From positions 868,001-932,000 of the forward strand of contig NZ_BMZQ01000002.1 of the NCBI RefSeq assembly GCF_014652875.1: a DNA stretch of 64,000 bases, written 5' to 3'. This document shows positions 1-9,782 of this stretch, piece after piece. The translations under genes and the position numbers were made by a program. A model generated the notes under the pieces. It had not been told where the DNA came from. It worked only from the letters and a program-made list of their open reading frames with translations, and did not search any database. Source of the DNA: Tianweitania populi (lineage in GTDB: Bacteria; Pseudomonadota; Alphaproteobacteria; Rhizobiales; Rhizobiaceae). The stretch's first letter is position 1; each line of letters opens with the position of its first letter.

Positions 1-1
1 C

Positions 2-502
2 GCGCAGCGCGATCCGGCCTGGACGGCGGATGGCATGATCTTCGACACCTGGGCGCCGGTTTCGCCGATCAGCGGTCGCTTCGATGTGTTCGAGTGGAAG
101 ACGCCGGTTGAACGCGCTGCGCCGGTGATCGAGGATCATCGGGACTTGGCTGAACAGGAGCCTGAACAGGCCGAGATCCACCCGGCGATCGTCAGCTTGC
201 CGGTTGCCGTTGGCGCGCCGCCGCCGACTGTGGTGGACGCCACGCAGCCTGTGGCCGAAGCTGAGATCGAGCCGACTGTGGTTGAAGAGCCTGCGCCGGT
301 GAAAGCCGTGGTTCAAGCCGAGCCTCAGCCGGAGGAGATTTCAGCGGAAGAAGCGTTTGCCGCGTCTGAAGCCGATCGCAGCATCGACGATGCGCAGCCG
401 ATCGAGGATGACGACAAGCCGATCGCCTTGACGCGCCTTCCGGATGATCCGGGTGTCGCCGATGATGAGAAGAAGGAACCGGCGCGTTTCCGCCTGTTCT
501 GA
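2..502 (+). CDS. acidic Pro/Ala/Glu-rich protein, C-terminal part only
   Basis: The frame is open from the left edge, so the true start lies outside the window; the ATG at 35 is probably internal. The visible 166 residues begin with a more ordinary stretch (TWAPVSPISGRFDVFEW), then become a low-complexity tail rich in Pro, Ala, Val and Glu, and end in basic/aromatic RFRLF. This looks like a disordered linker or tail rather than an enzyme domain. I recognise no family and assign no function. The next gene on the same strand starts 140 nt later and need not share its transcript. Confidence 0.6.
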   Translation, partial: AQRDPAWTADGMIFDTWAPVSPISGRFDVFEWKTPVERAAPVIEDHRDLAEQEPEQAEIHPAIVSLPVAVGAPPPTVVDATQPVAEAEIEPTVVEEPAPVKAVVQAEPQPEEISAEEAFAASEADRSIDDAQPIEDDDKPIALTRLPDDPGVADDEKKEPARFRLF

Positions 503-642
503 AGCTGAGGTCTCGTTAACCCTCACTGTGACTTCCGGGCCGCAGCCTGATCTTTGTTGCGAAGGGCACATTGCCGCCCTTGCCTTGCACCCATAGGTTT
601 AACCCACCACACAACGGGCTTCGGCTCCCAGGGGTTAAGCGG

Positions 643-1134
643 ATGTTCGAACGGCTGGTTTCCTTTCTGCAAGGTCTGCCGTTTGGCGGCACGACGGAAG
701 CAGGCGTGACCGAAGACGATCCGCGCGTCGCCGCCACCGCGCTCCTGCTTCATGTCATGGACGCCGATGGCGTACGCAGCGAAAACGAGCATAGTTTGCT
801 GCATCAGGCGCTGAGCAAGCGCTTCGGTTTGGAAGGCAGCGAGCTGGATGCGGTTTTGGCGGCGGGCGAGGAAGCCGAGCGCGAGGCCGTCGATCTTTAT
901 GCCTTCACCAGTGTCTTGACGCGGCGGCTCGATGAGGGACAGCGCGCGCGCTTCATCGAGCTGATGTGGCAGATCGTGTTTGCCGATGGCGAAGTGCACG
1001 AGCTGGAAGACAATACGGTGTGGCGCGTTGCCGAGCTGATGGGCGTCGACAGCCGCACCCGCACCGAGTTGCGCACGCGTGCCGGTGGACGCACGCCGAG
1101 GCTGGACGCGCTAGCGCTTTCCCAGACGGAATAA
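643..1134 (+). CDS. TerB-family (tellurite resistance/DUF533-like) protein
   Basis: A 163-residue all-helical protein. Residues about 25-150 fit the TerB/DjlA-type helical bundle, with two acidic repeats, MDADGVRSENE and FADGEVHELED, the paired D-x-D/E-G-x-x-x-x-E loops typical of the family. Family members are thought to bind metal at such acidic sites, but no firm biochemical role follows from that. I chose the ATG at 643 because an AGGGG-like element sits about 9 nt upstream and residues before it look non-coding. The upstream in-frame start at 571 is possible but unlikely. The gene converges on the exporter gene downstream. Confidence 0.8.
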   Translation: MFERLVSFLQGLPFGGTTEAGVTEDDPRVAATALLLHVMDADGVRSENEHSLLHQALSKRFGLEGSELDAVLAAGEEAEREAVDLYAFTSVLTRRLDEGQRARFIELMWQIVFADGEVHELEDNTVWRVAELMGVDSRTRTELRTRAGGRTPRLDALALSQTE

Positions 1135-1149
1135 CGCTTCGTTTGTCGC

Positions 1150-2388
1150 TTAAACGCGCCCGTTAAGGTGGCGCGTTTTGCGCAGTTGCGGGAAGGCCCA
1201 GGCCCAGATGCCTGCCACCGCAATGGCTCCGACGCCGCCGAACACCACGGCCGGCATCGTGCCGATCAGCGCCGCCATCGTGCCGGCGCGGAACTCTCCG
1301 AGCTCGTTGGATGCGCCGACAAAGACGTTGTTCACGGCATTGACGCGGCCGCGCACCTGGTCCGGCGTCCAAAGCTGGATCAGCGTTTCGCGGATATAGA
1401 CGCTGACCATGTCGGTGGCGCCAAGCAGTGCCAGAGCGAGGATCGACACCCAGGTGGTGGTGGACACGCCGAACACGATCGTCACCAAACCGAATAGAGC
1501 GACGAAGGTGAACATGATCCGGCCTGCATGATCGCGGATCGGATGGCCGGCGAGCCATACCGCAACCAGGATCGCGCCGACGCCGGGGGCCGCGCGCAGC
1601 AGGCCGAGCCCCCAGGGTCCGAGATCGAGGATATCGCGGGCGTAGACCGGCAAAAGGGCGACGGCGCCGCTGAGCAGCACGGCGAACAGATCGAGCGAGA
1701 TGGCGCCCAGTACGACCTTTTCACCCCAGATGTAGCGGAAGCCGGCAAACAGCGTTTCCGTGGTCGGCTTTTCGCCCGAAATCTTCCGCGCGGGCTTGGG
1801 GATCGTAAACACCAGCACGGTTGCGGCCAGCATCAAAGCGGTGGCGGTGCCGTAGGCGATTTCGGGATTGAGGCCGTAAAGCAGGCCGCCGGCCACCGGT
1901 CCGACGATGGTCGCGGTCTGCCAGGCCGAGGAGTTCCAGGCGACCGCGTTTGCGAACGTATCGGCCGGCACGAGGTTGGCGACCAGCGATGCGGAAGCCG
2001 GACCGAAGAAGGCGCGTGCGATGCCGAACACGGCAAGCAGCGCGAAGATGCCGGCTGGACCGGTGAGGCCGTGCCAGGTGAGCAGCAACAGCGCCAGGGC
2101 GCAGGCTGCTTCGAGCAGCGCGGCCAGGCCCATCACCAGGCGGCGGCCGAAGCGATCGGCAACCGCGCCGGTGACCAGCACGAGCAGCAGCGAGGGCAGG
2201 AACTGGATGATGCCGACGAGGCCGAGGTCGAACGGATCGCGCGTCAGGTCATAGATCTGCCAGCCGACCGACACCGACACGATCTGTGTTGCAAAAGTGG
2301 TGAGGAAGCGAGCCGCCCAATAGCGAAGAAAGGCGCCATGATGAAACGCGGCGAAGCGCGCTTCTGGTGCGGTCTGATCAATCTGCAT
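1150..2388 (-). CDS. MFS exporter, EntS/MFS_3 type
   Basis: A 412-residue polytopic protein with about 12 hydrophobic segments. It carries the MFS motif A after the second helix (GAVADRFGRRLVMG) and the N-terminal pattern FLTTFATQIVSVSVGWQIYDLT found in the EntS-like branch. EntS exports enterobactin, but close relatives have many or unknown substrates, so I call only a proton-driven exporter of the inner membrane. No siderophore synthesis genes are in the window. It is divergent from glpD, with about 210 nt between the two starts in which I see no clear operator. Confidence 0.85.
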   Translation of the reverse strand: MQIDQTAPEARFAAFHHGAFLRYWAARFLTTFATQIVSVSVGWQIYDLTRDPFDLGLVGIIQFLPSLLLVLVTGAVADRFGRRLVMGLAALLEAACALALLLLTWHGLTGPAGIFALLAVFGIARAFFGPASASLVANLVPADTFANAVAWNSSAWQTATIVGPVAGGLLYGLNPEIAYGTATALMLAATVLVFTIPKPARKISGEKPTTETLFAGFRYIWGEKVVLGAISLDLFAVLLSGAVALLPVYARDILDLGPWGLGLLRAAPGVGAILVAVWLAGHPIRDHAGRIMFTFVALFGLVTIVFGVSTTTWVSILALALLGATDMVSVYIRETLIQLWTPDQVRGRVNAVNNVFVGASNELGEFRAGTMAALIGTMPAVVFGGVGAIAVAGIWAWAFPQLRKTRHLNGRV

Positions 2389-2598
2389 GGGGAATGGCTC
2401 GCAAGGACGGCGCGCGGAGACTGCGCAAGCAATGCCCTTAAAGCCATCTTGGCAAATGGGAAAGACAATTTGCCGCGCAGGTCCATTGGCTCGGATGATC
2501 TGGAAGAACAGCTTGGGGGCAGGCTGGACCAGCGAAGCGCTTCTTTCGTGAATGGAAGCCCTTTATAGAACGGTTGCGAAGCGTTGAACGGTGGTGCC

Positions 2599-4320
2599 AT
2601 GCAAACCAGAGCTGACGTGCTGGAAAAACTGCGGTCGGGAGAATCAGGCGATGTCCTGATCGTCGGCGGCGGCATCAATGGCGTCGGCGTTTTTCGCGAT
2701 CTGGCGGCGCAGGGCGTGGCCGCGACCCTCGTGGACATGGCCGATTTTTCCAGCGGAACGAGTGCAGCGCCTTCGCGGCTCATCCATGGCGGTATCCGCT
2801 ATCTGGAGCAGGGCGAGTTCAAGCTGGTGCGCGAATCAGTGGAAGAGCGCGACCGCCTGCTGCTCAACGCGCCGCATCAGGTAAAGCCATTGAAAGTCTG
2901 GGTGCCGGCGCTGTCCTGGGCCGGCGGTACGGTGCAGGCGGCCTTGCGCTTCATGCGGCTGGTGAAGGATCCCGGTCCGAAAGGCGCGCTGATCTTGAAG
3001 TTCGGGCTGGCCTTCTTTGACAGCTTTTCCTGGCAGCATCGCTCTATGCCCAAGCACCGGCTGATCCGGCGCGAAGAGGCGCTGAGAACGATGCCGGGGC
3101 TGACCGGCGACACCCGCATCGTCGCCGAATATTACGACGCCAAGATCGAGAGCCCGGAACGGCTGACGCTGGAACTCGTGGCCGATGCGGAGAAAGATTG
3201 CGCCGGTTCGATCGGCATCAACTACATGAAGCTTGATGGCTTCGCCAACGGCGAGGCGGTGCTGCGCGATGTGGTCGATGGCAGCACGATCAAGCGCCGG
3301 TTCCGGCTGATCGTGAATTGCGCCGGCGCCTGGATCGACAGCGTCGATGCCAATCTCGGCATCAATGAAGGGCTGGTCGGCGGCACGCGCGGCTCGCACC
3401 TCGTTTTGGCGCGGCCGGATCTCGCGGGATCGCTCGGCGAAACCATGCTCTATTTCGAAACGCCGGATCACCGCGCTTGTTTGATCTATGCGCTGGATGC
3501 GGGGCATGTGCTGCTCGGCACGACCGATCTGCGCACGGAAAAACCGGATGATCGCGATACGACGGATGCCGAGATCGACTACCTGTTCGACGTGCTGCGC
3601 TCTGTGATGCCGCAGTCGAACTGCAAGCGCGAGGACATCACATTCGCCTATGCCGGCGTGCGGCCGCTGCCGCATACGTCGGGCGGAGCATCGGGCGCGA
3701 TCAGCCGCGATCATGTGCTCAAGGTCTATGAACCGGCAGGAGACCGTGAAGCGCCGGTGCTGACGCTGATCGGCGGCAAGTGGACGACCTATCGCGCTTG
3801 CGCCGAGCAGATCGCCGATGCCGTGCTGACGCGGCTGAAGCTGCCGCGCAAGATCAAGACGGAGTCGATCCCGATCGGCGGCGGCGTGGGTTATCCCCGC
3901 GACGCCAAGGGCATTGCCTTGCTCCATGCCGGCATCGTGCAAAGCAGCGGCGTATCGCGTGAGCGCGCTGCCGTGCTGGTGGAACGCTATGGCACGATAG
4001 CCAAGACGGTCGCTGCCTGGCTGAAGGCGGAGGGCGATACGCCGCTGGTTCATGCACCGCTTTATTCCCGCGAGGAAATCGCCTGGATTGCCCATAACGA
4101 GCGCGTCGTGCGGCTCGAAGATGTGATTTTGCGGCGTTCCTTGATGGGTTTTGAAGGCTTGGCCGGCGAAGCCACGGTGCGGGAAGTGGCGGAGGTCCTT
4201 GAACACGAGCTCGGCTGGGACGCGGCACTTCGTGAGGCGGAGATTGCATCCACCGTGCAGCTGCTGCACACCCGCCACCGCACGCCGGCTCGCGCTGGCG
4301 TGCCACCGATACCTGCATAG
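2599..4320 (+). CDS. glpD: aerobic glycerol-3-phosphate dehydrogenase (FAD)
   Basis: A 573-residue flavoenzyme that oxidises sn-glycerol 3-phosphate to dihydroxyacetone phosphate and passes electrons to quinone at the inner membrane. The N-terminal dinucleotide-binding fold is clear (IVGGGINGVG, residues 21-30), followed by the GlpD signature FSSGTSAAPSRLIHGGIRYL and the C-terminal GlpD domain. I take ATG 2599 rather than the TTG at 2584 because the extra five residues are not conserved in type. No glycerol kinase, GlpF or glpR is nearby, so the gene stands apart from a glycerol operon. The CoA-transferase gene follows after 17 nt and may be co-transcribed. Confidence 0.95.
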   Translation: MQTRADVLEKLRSGESGDVLIVGGGINGVGVFRDLAAQGVAATLVDMADFSSGTSAAPSRLIHGGIRYLEQGEFKLVRESVEERDRLLLNAPHQVKPLKVWVPALSWAGGTVQAALRFMRLVKDPGPKGALILKFGLAFFDSFSWQHRSMPKHRLIRREEALRTMPGLTGDTRIVAEYYDAKIESPERLTLELVADAEKDCAGSIGINYMKLDGFANGEAVLRDVVDGSTIKRRFRLIVNCAGAWIDSVDANLGINEGLVGGTRGSHLVLARPDLAGSLGETMLYFETPDHRACLIYALDAGHVLLGTTDLRTEKPDDRDTTDAEIDYLFDVLRSVMPQSNCKREDITFAYAGVRPLPHTSGGASGAISRDHVLKVYEPAGDREAPVLTLIGGKWTTYRACAEQIADAVLTRLKLPRKIKTESIPIGGGVGYPRDAKGIALLHAGIVQSSGVSRERAAVLVERYGTIAKTVAAWLKAEGDTPLVHAPLYSREEIAWIAHNERVVRLEDVILRRSLMGFEGLAGEATVREVAEVLEHELGWDAALREAEIASTVQLLHTRHRTPARAGVPPIPA

Positions 4321-4337
4321 CATTCTGGAGTTTGTTG

Positions 4338-5522
4338 ATGTCGCGCCCGCTCGAAGGTCTCAAGGTTCTCGAACTCGCCCGCATCCTCGCCGGTCCTTGG
4401 GCCGGTCAAACCCTGGCCGATCTCGGCGCCGATGTCGTGAAGGTGGAAAGTCCGGAAGGCGACGACACCCGCACCTGGGGACCGCCCTTCGTGGAAGCGG
4501 CCGATGGCGGCAATCTTTCGGCCGCTTATTTCCATGCCTGCAACCGCGGCAAGCGCTCGATCACGGCCGATTTCACGACGCCGGCAGGCCAGGCGCTGGT
4601 GCGCGATCTCGCGGCTTCGGCCGATGTGGTAATCGAGAACTTCAAGGTCGGCGGCTTGAAGAAGTACGGCCTGGATCACGCCAGCCTGAAGCAGATCAAT
4701 CCGCGCCTCATCTACTGCTCCATCACCGGCTTCGGCCAAGACGGGCCTTATGCAAGTCGCGCCGGCTATGACTTCCTGATCCAGGGCATGGCAGGCGCGA
4801 TGTCGATTACCGGCGACCCGGAAGGACAGCCGACCAAGACCGGCTATGCCATGGCCGATCTGTTTTCGGGCCTTTATGCCACGATCGGAATCCTCGCTTC
4901 CTTGCGCAAGCACGATGAGACCGGCGAGGGCGCATATATCGATTGCGCTCTGATGGACTCCCAAGTCGCCGTGCTGGCCAACCAGGCGATGAACTATCTC
5001 GTTTCCGGCAAGTCGCCGCAGCGGCTCGGCAACGCCCATCCCAACATCACGCCCTATGAAGTGTTTCCGGTGGCAGACGGCCACGTCATCATCGCAGTCG
5101 GCAATGACGGGCAGTTTCGCCGCCTGTGTCATGCGATCAACCGGTCGGATCTGGCTGAAGCGGCGGAGTACCAGACCAATGCGCTGCGGGTGAAGAACCG
5201 AGGCGAGCTGGTGCCGGCGCTAACCTCTGCTACCCTGAAGTTCGATCGCGCAACCTTGCTGAAGCTTCTGGAAGACGCCACCGTGCCGGGCGGGCCGATC
5301 AACACGATCGGCGATGTGTTCGGTGATCCGCAGGTTCAGCATCGCGGCATGCGGCTCGATCTGCCGAGCGAAGCGGCGGCGGCAGGTAGCATCCCAGGCG
5401 TGCGAACGCCGTTGTTGATCAACGGCCAGCCGATGGCCGATCCGCGGCCCAGCCCGCGCCTTGGCGAACATGCAGCGGAGGTTGCCGGCGATCCCCTTTG
5501 GACGCGGCCGGCGGCGGGCTGA
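4338..5522 (+). CDS. class III CoA-transferase (CaiB/BaiF family)
   Basis: A 394-residue enzyme of the family that moves CoA between carboxylic acids. The N-terminal signature PLEGLKVLELARILAGPWAG and the ADLGADVVKVE block are textbook for the family. The likely catalytic aspartate is D174 in GYAMADLFSG. The ATG at 4338 has TGGAG 7 nt upstream. Family members include formyl-CoA:oxalate, carnitine and succinyl-CoA:itaconate/malate transferases. Sequence alone does not fix the substrate, and no oxalyl-CoA decarboxylase or carnitine genes are nearby. It lies 17 nt after glpD on the same strand. Confidence 0.9.
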   Translation: MSRPLEGLKVLELARILAGPWAGQTLADLGADVVKVESPEGDDTRTWGPPFVEAADGGNLSAAYFHACNRGKRSITADFTTPAGQALVRDLAASADVVIENFKVGGLKKYGLDHASLKQINPRLIYCSITGFGQDGPYASRAGYDFLIQGMAGAMSITGDPEGQPTKTGYAMADLFSGLYATIGILASLRKHDETGEGAYIDCALMDSQVAVLANQAMNYLVSGKSPQRLGNAHPNITPYEVFPVADGHVIIAVGNDGQFRRLCHAINRSDLAEAAEYQTNALRVKNRGELVPALTSATLKFDRATLLKLLEDATVPGGPINTIGDVFGDPQVQHRGMRLDLPSEAAAAGSIPGVRTPLLINGQPMADPRPSPRLGEHAAEVAGDPLWTRPAAG

Positions 5523-5531
5523 GACCCGCTC

Positions 5532-5549
5532 AGCCACGTCTGGCTTTTT
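5532..5549 (+). terminator. short Rho-independent terminator candidate
   Basis: A 5-bp stem AGCCA/TGGCT with loop CGTC is followed directly by a T run, 10 nt after the CoA-transferase stop. The stem is short, so strength is uncertain, but placement and U-tract are right for the end of the glpD-CoA-transferase unit. Confidence 0.5.
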
Positions 5550-5651
5550 GTTGTTTCAGCCTAGGCAGGCTCCCGGCAGCAGCGTAATCAAGAGTTGAGC
5601 AGGTGCGGGAGGAACCCGGCACTGCCTTTTATCATCCCAGGGGAGGACACC

Positions 5652-6764
5652 ATGGACCGTCGTTCGTTTTTCCGTAAAGCCGGCAGCGCAGGTGCTGCGG
5701 CCGCAACCGCATCCGTGCTCGCCGCACCGGCCATCGCACAGTCGATGCCAAAGGTGAGCTGGCGCCTGACGTCGGCCTATCCGAAGAGCCTCGATACGCT
5801 GTTCGGCATCAGCACGGATGTGTCGAAGCGCGTTTCGGAACTGACCGACGGCAACTTCACCATCCAGCCCTTCGCCGCAGGTGAAATCGTGCCGGCGCTG
5901 CAGGCTACCGACGCGGTGACGGCGGGAACCGTCGAGTGCTCGCACACGCTGTCGTCCTTCTCGATCGGCAAGGACCCGACCTTTGCCTTCGACACTTCGC
6001 TGCCCTTCGGCTTGAACACCCGCCAGCATATCAGCTGGCTGTATTATGGCGGTGGTCGTGAGCTCGTGAACGAGTTCATGAAGGACTACAACATTCACGC
6101 CATTCCGTCAGGCAATACCGGCGCGCAGATGGGCGGCTGGTATCGCAAGGAGATCAAGTCGCTTGAAGACCTGAAGGGTCTCAAGATGCGCATTGCAGGC
6201 CTTGGCGGCACGATCCTGTCGCGGCTCGGCGTGGTGCCGCAGGTGATCGGTGGCGGTGACATTTACCCGTCGCTGGAACGCGGCACGATCGACGCGGCCG
6301 AGTTTTCCGGTCCCTATGATGACGAAAAGCTCGGCCTGCAGAAGGTCGCGCCGTTCTATTATTATCCGGGCTGGTGGGAAGGCACGGCCAACGTCATGCT
6401 GGCCGTCAACCTCGACAAGTGGAACGAGCTGCCGAAGCCGTATCAGGCAGCCCTCGAAGTGGCGGGTTCGGAAGCCATGTCGCACTGCCTTGCAAAATAC
6501 GACGCCAACAATCCCGATGCGCTTTACCGACTGGTGGGCTCCGGCGCGCAGCTTCGCCCCTTCCCGCAGGACGTGCTGAAGGCCGCTTTGGAAGAGTCGC
6601 GCAAGCTTTACGCCGAGTACGCCGCGAGCAATCCGAAGTTCAAGAAGTTCTACGACAACTGGCTGCCTTACTCGCAGAAGCAGGGTGTCTGGGCACGTGT
6701 CGCGGAAATTCCGTTCGACACCTTCGCGTCCTCGCAGGCCCAGGCGCAGCAGCCGGCCAAGTAA
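5652..6764 (+). CDS. Tat-exported TRAP transporter solute-binding protein (DctP/TakP type)
   Basis: A 370-residue periplasmic binding protein. The start is decided by GGGGAGGA 5 nt before ATG 5652 and by a twin-arginine signal peptide (MDRRSFFRKAGS, hydrophobic Ala-rich stretch, cleavage near APAIAQ). The body matches the DctP fold, with GWYRKEIKSLEDLKGLKMRI and GGGDIYPSLERGTIDAAEF, the latter typical of the 2-oxoacid-binding TakP branch. TRAP systems use such proteins to deliver organic acids to a DctQM permease. No dctQ or dctM gene is in the window, so it is an orphan here. A 2-oxoacid substrate is an inference. Confidence 0.88.
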   Translation: MDRRSFFRKAGSAGAAAATASVLAAPAIAQSMPKVSWRLTSAYPKSLDTLFGISTDVSKRVSELTDGNFTIQPFAAGEIVPALQATDAVTAGTVECSHTLSSFSIGKDPTFAFDTSLPFGLNTRQHISWLYYGGGRELVNEFMKDYNIHAIPSGNTGAQMGGWYRKEIKSLEDLKGLKMRIAGLGGTILSRLGVVPQVIGGGDIYPSLERGTIDAAEFSGPYDDEKLGLQKVAPFYYYPGWWEGTANVMLAVNLDKWNELPKPYQAALEVAGSEAMSHCLAKYDANNPDALYRLVGSGAQLRPFPQDVLKAALEESRKLYAEYAASNPKFKKFYDNWLPYSQKQGVWARVAEIPFDTFASSQAQAQQPAK

Positions 6765-6809
6765 GACGATCCGGGATGCCGCATCCGTGTGGCGTCCCGC
6801 TTCCATAAC

Positions 6810-6856
6810 GCGATGCGCTTGCCTTGTTCATGGCAAGCGCAATCGCTTTCTTCTGT
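6810..6856 (+). terminator. hairpin terminator after the TRAP binding-protein gene
   Basis: TGCGCTTGCC (6814-6823) pairs perfectly with GGCAAGCGCA (6832-6841) around an 8-nt loop. GCGA/TCGC extends the stem past a single bulged A. TTTCTTCTGTT follows. Position and T-rich tail support a Rho-independent terminator. Confidence 0.7.
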
Positions 6857-6994
6857 TGAACGATCCTTGCAGCGAAGACTCTTCTGCTGCGTGGCCGCCC
6901 AGCCGCATCAAAAGAAAGTCTTTCCGGCTTGCATCGGGATAGGATGCACAGGAAGCTCGTTTTGAACGAGCGGACTCAGGCAAGGGTGGAGCGC

Positions 6995-8329
6995 ATGGGT
7001 ATTCTCAGGATCAAGATGCCGGATATCGGCGAGGGGATCGCGGAAGCGGAACTCGTCGAATGGCATGTCGCGGTGGGTGACCCGGTGCAGGAGGACCAGG
7101 TCATCGCCTCCGTGATGACAGACAAGGCGACGGTGGAAATTCCGTCCAGCGTGCATGGCACGGTGGTGTCGCTTGGCGGCGAGGTCGGCTCCAAGATCGC
7201 GATCGGCAGCGAACTGGTGCGTATGGAAGTGTCCGGCGCGGGCAACATTTCGGAAGAAGACGCCACGCCAGAGCCGGTCGCTTCCGAGCCGGTCGGCGCG
7301 CATGCCGCATCGCCCGCGCTTGAAGCACCGATGCCGGACCCGAAGGCCGAGCCCGTTCCGGAAGCCGCGGCAAAGGCTTCGCCTGCGCCTGTCGCGAGAC
7401 CTGCTGTGGTGGCTCCAACCGGTGGTGCATCCGCGCCGCGCGCGGAAGGCGAGAAGCCGCTGGCGTCCCCGGCCGTACGCGCCCGCGCGAAGGAAGCCGG
7501 TATCGATCTGCGCCAGGTGCAGGGAACCGGCCCCGCCGGCCGCATCAGCCATGCCGATCTCGATGCGGTGTTCGAGAAGGGTGCTGGTCAAGGCGGTGGC
7601 TCGGCCAAGCGCGGTCTGGCGGCGGACACGTCGGTCAAGGATATCAAGATCGTCGGTCTGCGCCGCATGATCGCCGACAAGATGACGGCGTCGAAGAAGC
7701 ACATTCCGCACATCACTTATGTCGAGGAAGTCGATGTCACCAAGGTCGAGGAACTACGGGCGACGCTGAACAAAACCAAGCGTGACGACCAGCCCAAGCT
7801 CACGCTGCTGCCCTTCCTGATCAAGGCGGTGGTGTTGGCGGTGCGCGACGAGCCGGTGGTCAATGCGATCTTCGACGACGAAGCCGGCGTCGTGCATCAA
7901 TATGGCGGCGTGCATGTCGGCATGGCCGTGCAAACGCCGACCGGGCTGATGGTCGCCAACGTCAAGCATTGCGAAGCGCGCGACCTGTGGGACACGGCCG
8001 GTGAAGTGAACCGGCTGGCCGATAGCGCGCGCAAGGGCACGATCACGCGCGACGAGCTGCGCGGCTCCACCATTACGATCACCTCGCTTGGCGCGCTGGG
8101 CGGTCTCGTGCACACGCCGATCATCAACCATCCGGAAGTCGCCATCGTCGGCGTCAACAAGATGCAGATCCGGCCGATGTGGGACGGGCGAGAATTCGTG
8201 CCGCGCCAGATGATGAACCTGTCTTCGTCCTTCGACCATCGCATCGTCGATGGCTGGAACGCCGCGACCTTCGTGCAGCGCATCAAGCAGCTGCTCGAAG
8301 AGCCCGCGCTACTGTTCATGGAGGGCTGA
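6995..8329 (+). CDS. bkdB: dihydrolipoyl acyltransferase (E2) of a 2-oxoacid dehydrogenase, branched-chain type
   Basis: A 444-residue E2 core subunit. Domain order is one N-terminal lipoyl domain (residues 1-80, lipoyl lysine K44 in TDKATVE), an Ala/Pro-rich linker, a peripheral-subunit-binding domain near 160-200 ([21 protein letters not shown]), and a C-terminal acyltransferase domain ending with the active-site pattern SFDHRIVDG. It transfers the acyl group from E1 to CoA. A single lipoyl domain and the [13 protein letters not shown] opening suit branched-chain 2-oxoacid dehydrogenase better than pyruvate dehydrogenase. The E3 gene follows by 2 nt, but no E1 alpha or beta gene precedes it, which is unusual. 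Confidence 0.9.
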   Translation: MGILRIKMPDIGEGIAEAELVEWHVAVGDPVQEDQVIASVMTDKATVEIPSSVHGTVVSLGGEVGSKIAIGSELVRMEVSGAGNISEEDATPEPVASEPVGAHAASPALEAPMPDPKAEPVPEAAAKASPAPVARPAVVAPTGGASAPRAEGEKPLASPAVRARAKEAGIDLRQVQGTGPAGRISHADLDAVFEKGAGQGGGSAKRGLAADTSVKDIKIVGLRRMIADKMTASKKHIPHITYVEEVDVTKVEELRATLNKTKRDDQPKLTLLPFLIKAVVLAVRDEPVVNAIFDDEAGVVHQYGGVHVGMAVQTPTGLMVANVKHCEARDLWDTAGEVNRLADSARKGTITRDELRGSTITITSLGALGGLVHTPIINHPEVAIVGVNKMQIRPMWDGREFVPRQMMNLSSSFDHRIVDGWNAATFVQRIKQLLEEPALLFMEG

Positions 8330-8331
8330 GC

Positions 8332-9723
8332 ATGGCTGCCTATCGTTGCAAGGTTCTGGTGATCGGCGGTGGACCCGGCGGCTATGTCGCGGGCATTCGT
8401 GCGGGACAGCTTGGTCTCGACACGATCCTGGTGGAAGCGGCGCGTGTTGGCGGCACCTGCCTCAATGTCGGCTGCATCCCCTCCAAGGCGCTGATCCATG
8501 TTGCCGAACAGTTCGAGGCCGCGCATCGCTTTACGTCAGACAATGCGCTGGGCATTTCCGTGTCGTCGCCGAAGCTCGACCTGCCGAAGGCGATGGCGTG
8601 GAAGGACGGCGTGGTGGGCAAGCTCACCGGCGGCGTGGCCGGCCTGCTTCGCAAGGCCAAGGTGCGGGTGATCGAGGGCACGGCGACGTTCAAGGACGGC
8701 AAGACGGTCGAGGTCGCTAAGGCAGATGGCGAGAGCGACACCATCACCGCTGAAAGCATCATCATCGCGACGGGTTCGGAATCGGTCGAGCTGCCGTTCC
8801 TGCCGTTCAGCGAGGATGTGATCTCGTCTACCGGTGCGCTGGCGTTGGAAACCGTGCCGGAAAAGCTTTGCGTGGTCGGCGGCGGGTATATCGGGCTGGA
8901 GCTTGGCATTGCTTATTCCAAGATGGGCTCTGCCGTGACCATCGTGGAAATGGCCGATCGCGTGTTGCCGCTTTACGATGCCGAACTCACCGGACCGGTG
9001 ACCAAGCGCCTCGATGAACTCGGCATCACCGTGCTGACCGGCGCGAAGGTGACGGGCGCAAAGGGTGGTTCGGTCGAGGTGGTGGATGCGTCGGGCGCTA
9101 CCCGCCATATCACGGCGGACAAGGTGCTGGTGACGGTCGGCCGTCGTCCTTTCACCAAAGGGCTGGGGCTCGAAAACCTTGCGCTCGACATGGATCGCGC
9201 CTTCATCAAGATCGACGACCGCTGCCGCACCTCCATGCGCGGGATCTATGCGATCGGTGACGTGACGGGCGAGCCGATGCTGGCACATCGCGCAATGGCG
9301 CAGGGCGAGCTGGTCGCCAATGTGATCGCCGGCCAGAACGATAGCTGGGACAAACGTTGCATTCCCGCGATCTGCTTTACCGATCCGGAGATCGTTTCGG
9401 CCGGATTGCAGCCGGAAGAAGCAAAGAAGGCTGGGTTCGAGACGATCGTCGCGAACTTCCCCTTCCGCGCCAATGGCCGCGCCATGACGATGGAGCGCGA
9501 AGACGGCTTCATCCGCATCGTCGCGCGCAAGGACAATCACCTGGTGCTGGGCATCCAAGCCGTGGGTGCGGGGATTTCGGAGATGGCGGCGGGTTTTGGA
9601 CTGGCGATCGAGATGGGCGCCTGCCTGGAAGATATTGCCGGGACGATCCATTCACATCCGACGCGCGGCGAGGCCTTGCAGGAAGCGGCGCTGAAGGCGC
9701 TCGGGCACGCGCTGCATATGTGA
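8332..9723 (+). CDS. lpdA: dihydrolipoyl dehydrogenase (E3)
   Basis: A 463-residue FAD-dependent disulfide oxidoreductase that reoxidises the dihydrolipoyl group of E2 and reduces NAD+. Visible landmarks are the FAD motif [11 protein letters not shown] (residues 11-21), the redox disulfide C43/C48 in [13 protein letters not shown], the NAD fold [12 protein letters not shown], the second FAD motif [15 protein letters not shown], and the C-terminal dimer region with the catalytic His-Glu pair ([10 protein letters not shown]). It starts 2 nt after the E2 stop, so the two are translated together. Confidence 0.95.
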   Translation: MAAYRCKVLVIGGGPGGYVAGIRAGQLGLDTILVEAARVGGTCLNVGCIPSKALIHVAEQFEAAHRFTSDNALGISVSSPKLDLPKAMAWKDGVVGKLTGGVAGLLRKAKVRVIEGTATFKDGKTVEVAKADGESDTITAESIIIATGSESVELPFLPFSEDVISSTGALALETVPEKLCVVGGGYIGLELGIAYSKMGSAVTIVEMADRVLPLYDAELTGPVTKRLDELGITVLTGAKVTGAKGGSVEVVDASGATRHITADKVLVTVGRRPFTKGLGLENLALDMDRAFIKIDDRCRTSMRGIYAIGDVTGEPMLAHRAMAQGELVANVIAGQNDSWDKRCIPAICFTDPEIVSAGLQPEEAKKAGFETIVANFPFRANGRAMTMEREDGFIRIVARKDNHLVLGIQAVGAGISEMAAGFGLAIEMGACLEDIAGTIHSHPTRGEALQEAALKALGHALHM

Positions 9724-9729
9724 CGAAAA

Positions 9730-9756
9730 TGGCCGGACGCTTCATGCATCCGGCCA
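9730..9756. repeat. inverted repeat between convergent lpdA and hemN
   Basis: TGGCCGGA (9730-9737) and TCCGGCCA (9749-9756) form an 8-bp stem with an 11-nt loop in the 59-nt gap between two converging genes. It lacks a T run on either side, so it may be a weak bidirectional terminator or 3'-end stabiliser. Confidence 0.4.
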
Positions 9757-9782
9757 CCGCAAGTTCGTAGGTCGTTCGTGTC

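Noticed and set aside
1528-2568. 346-codon open frame on the plus strand opposite the MFS exporter
   Set aside because: It mirrors a well-supported transporter gene, encodes low-complexity Gly/Arg/Gln-rich sequence and has no ribosome-binding site; GC-rich antisense frames like this are common here.
2836-4323. 495-codon open frame on the minus strand opposite glpD
   Set aside because: It is a complete shadow of glpD, with His/Arg/Gln-rich composition and no recognisable domain.
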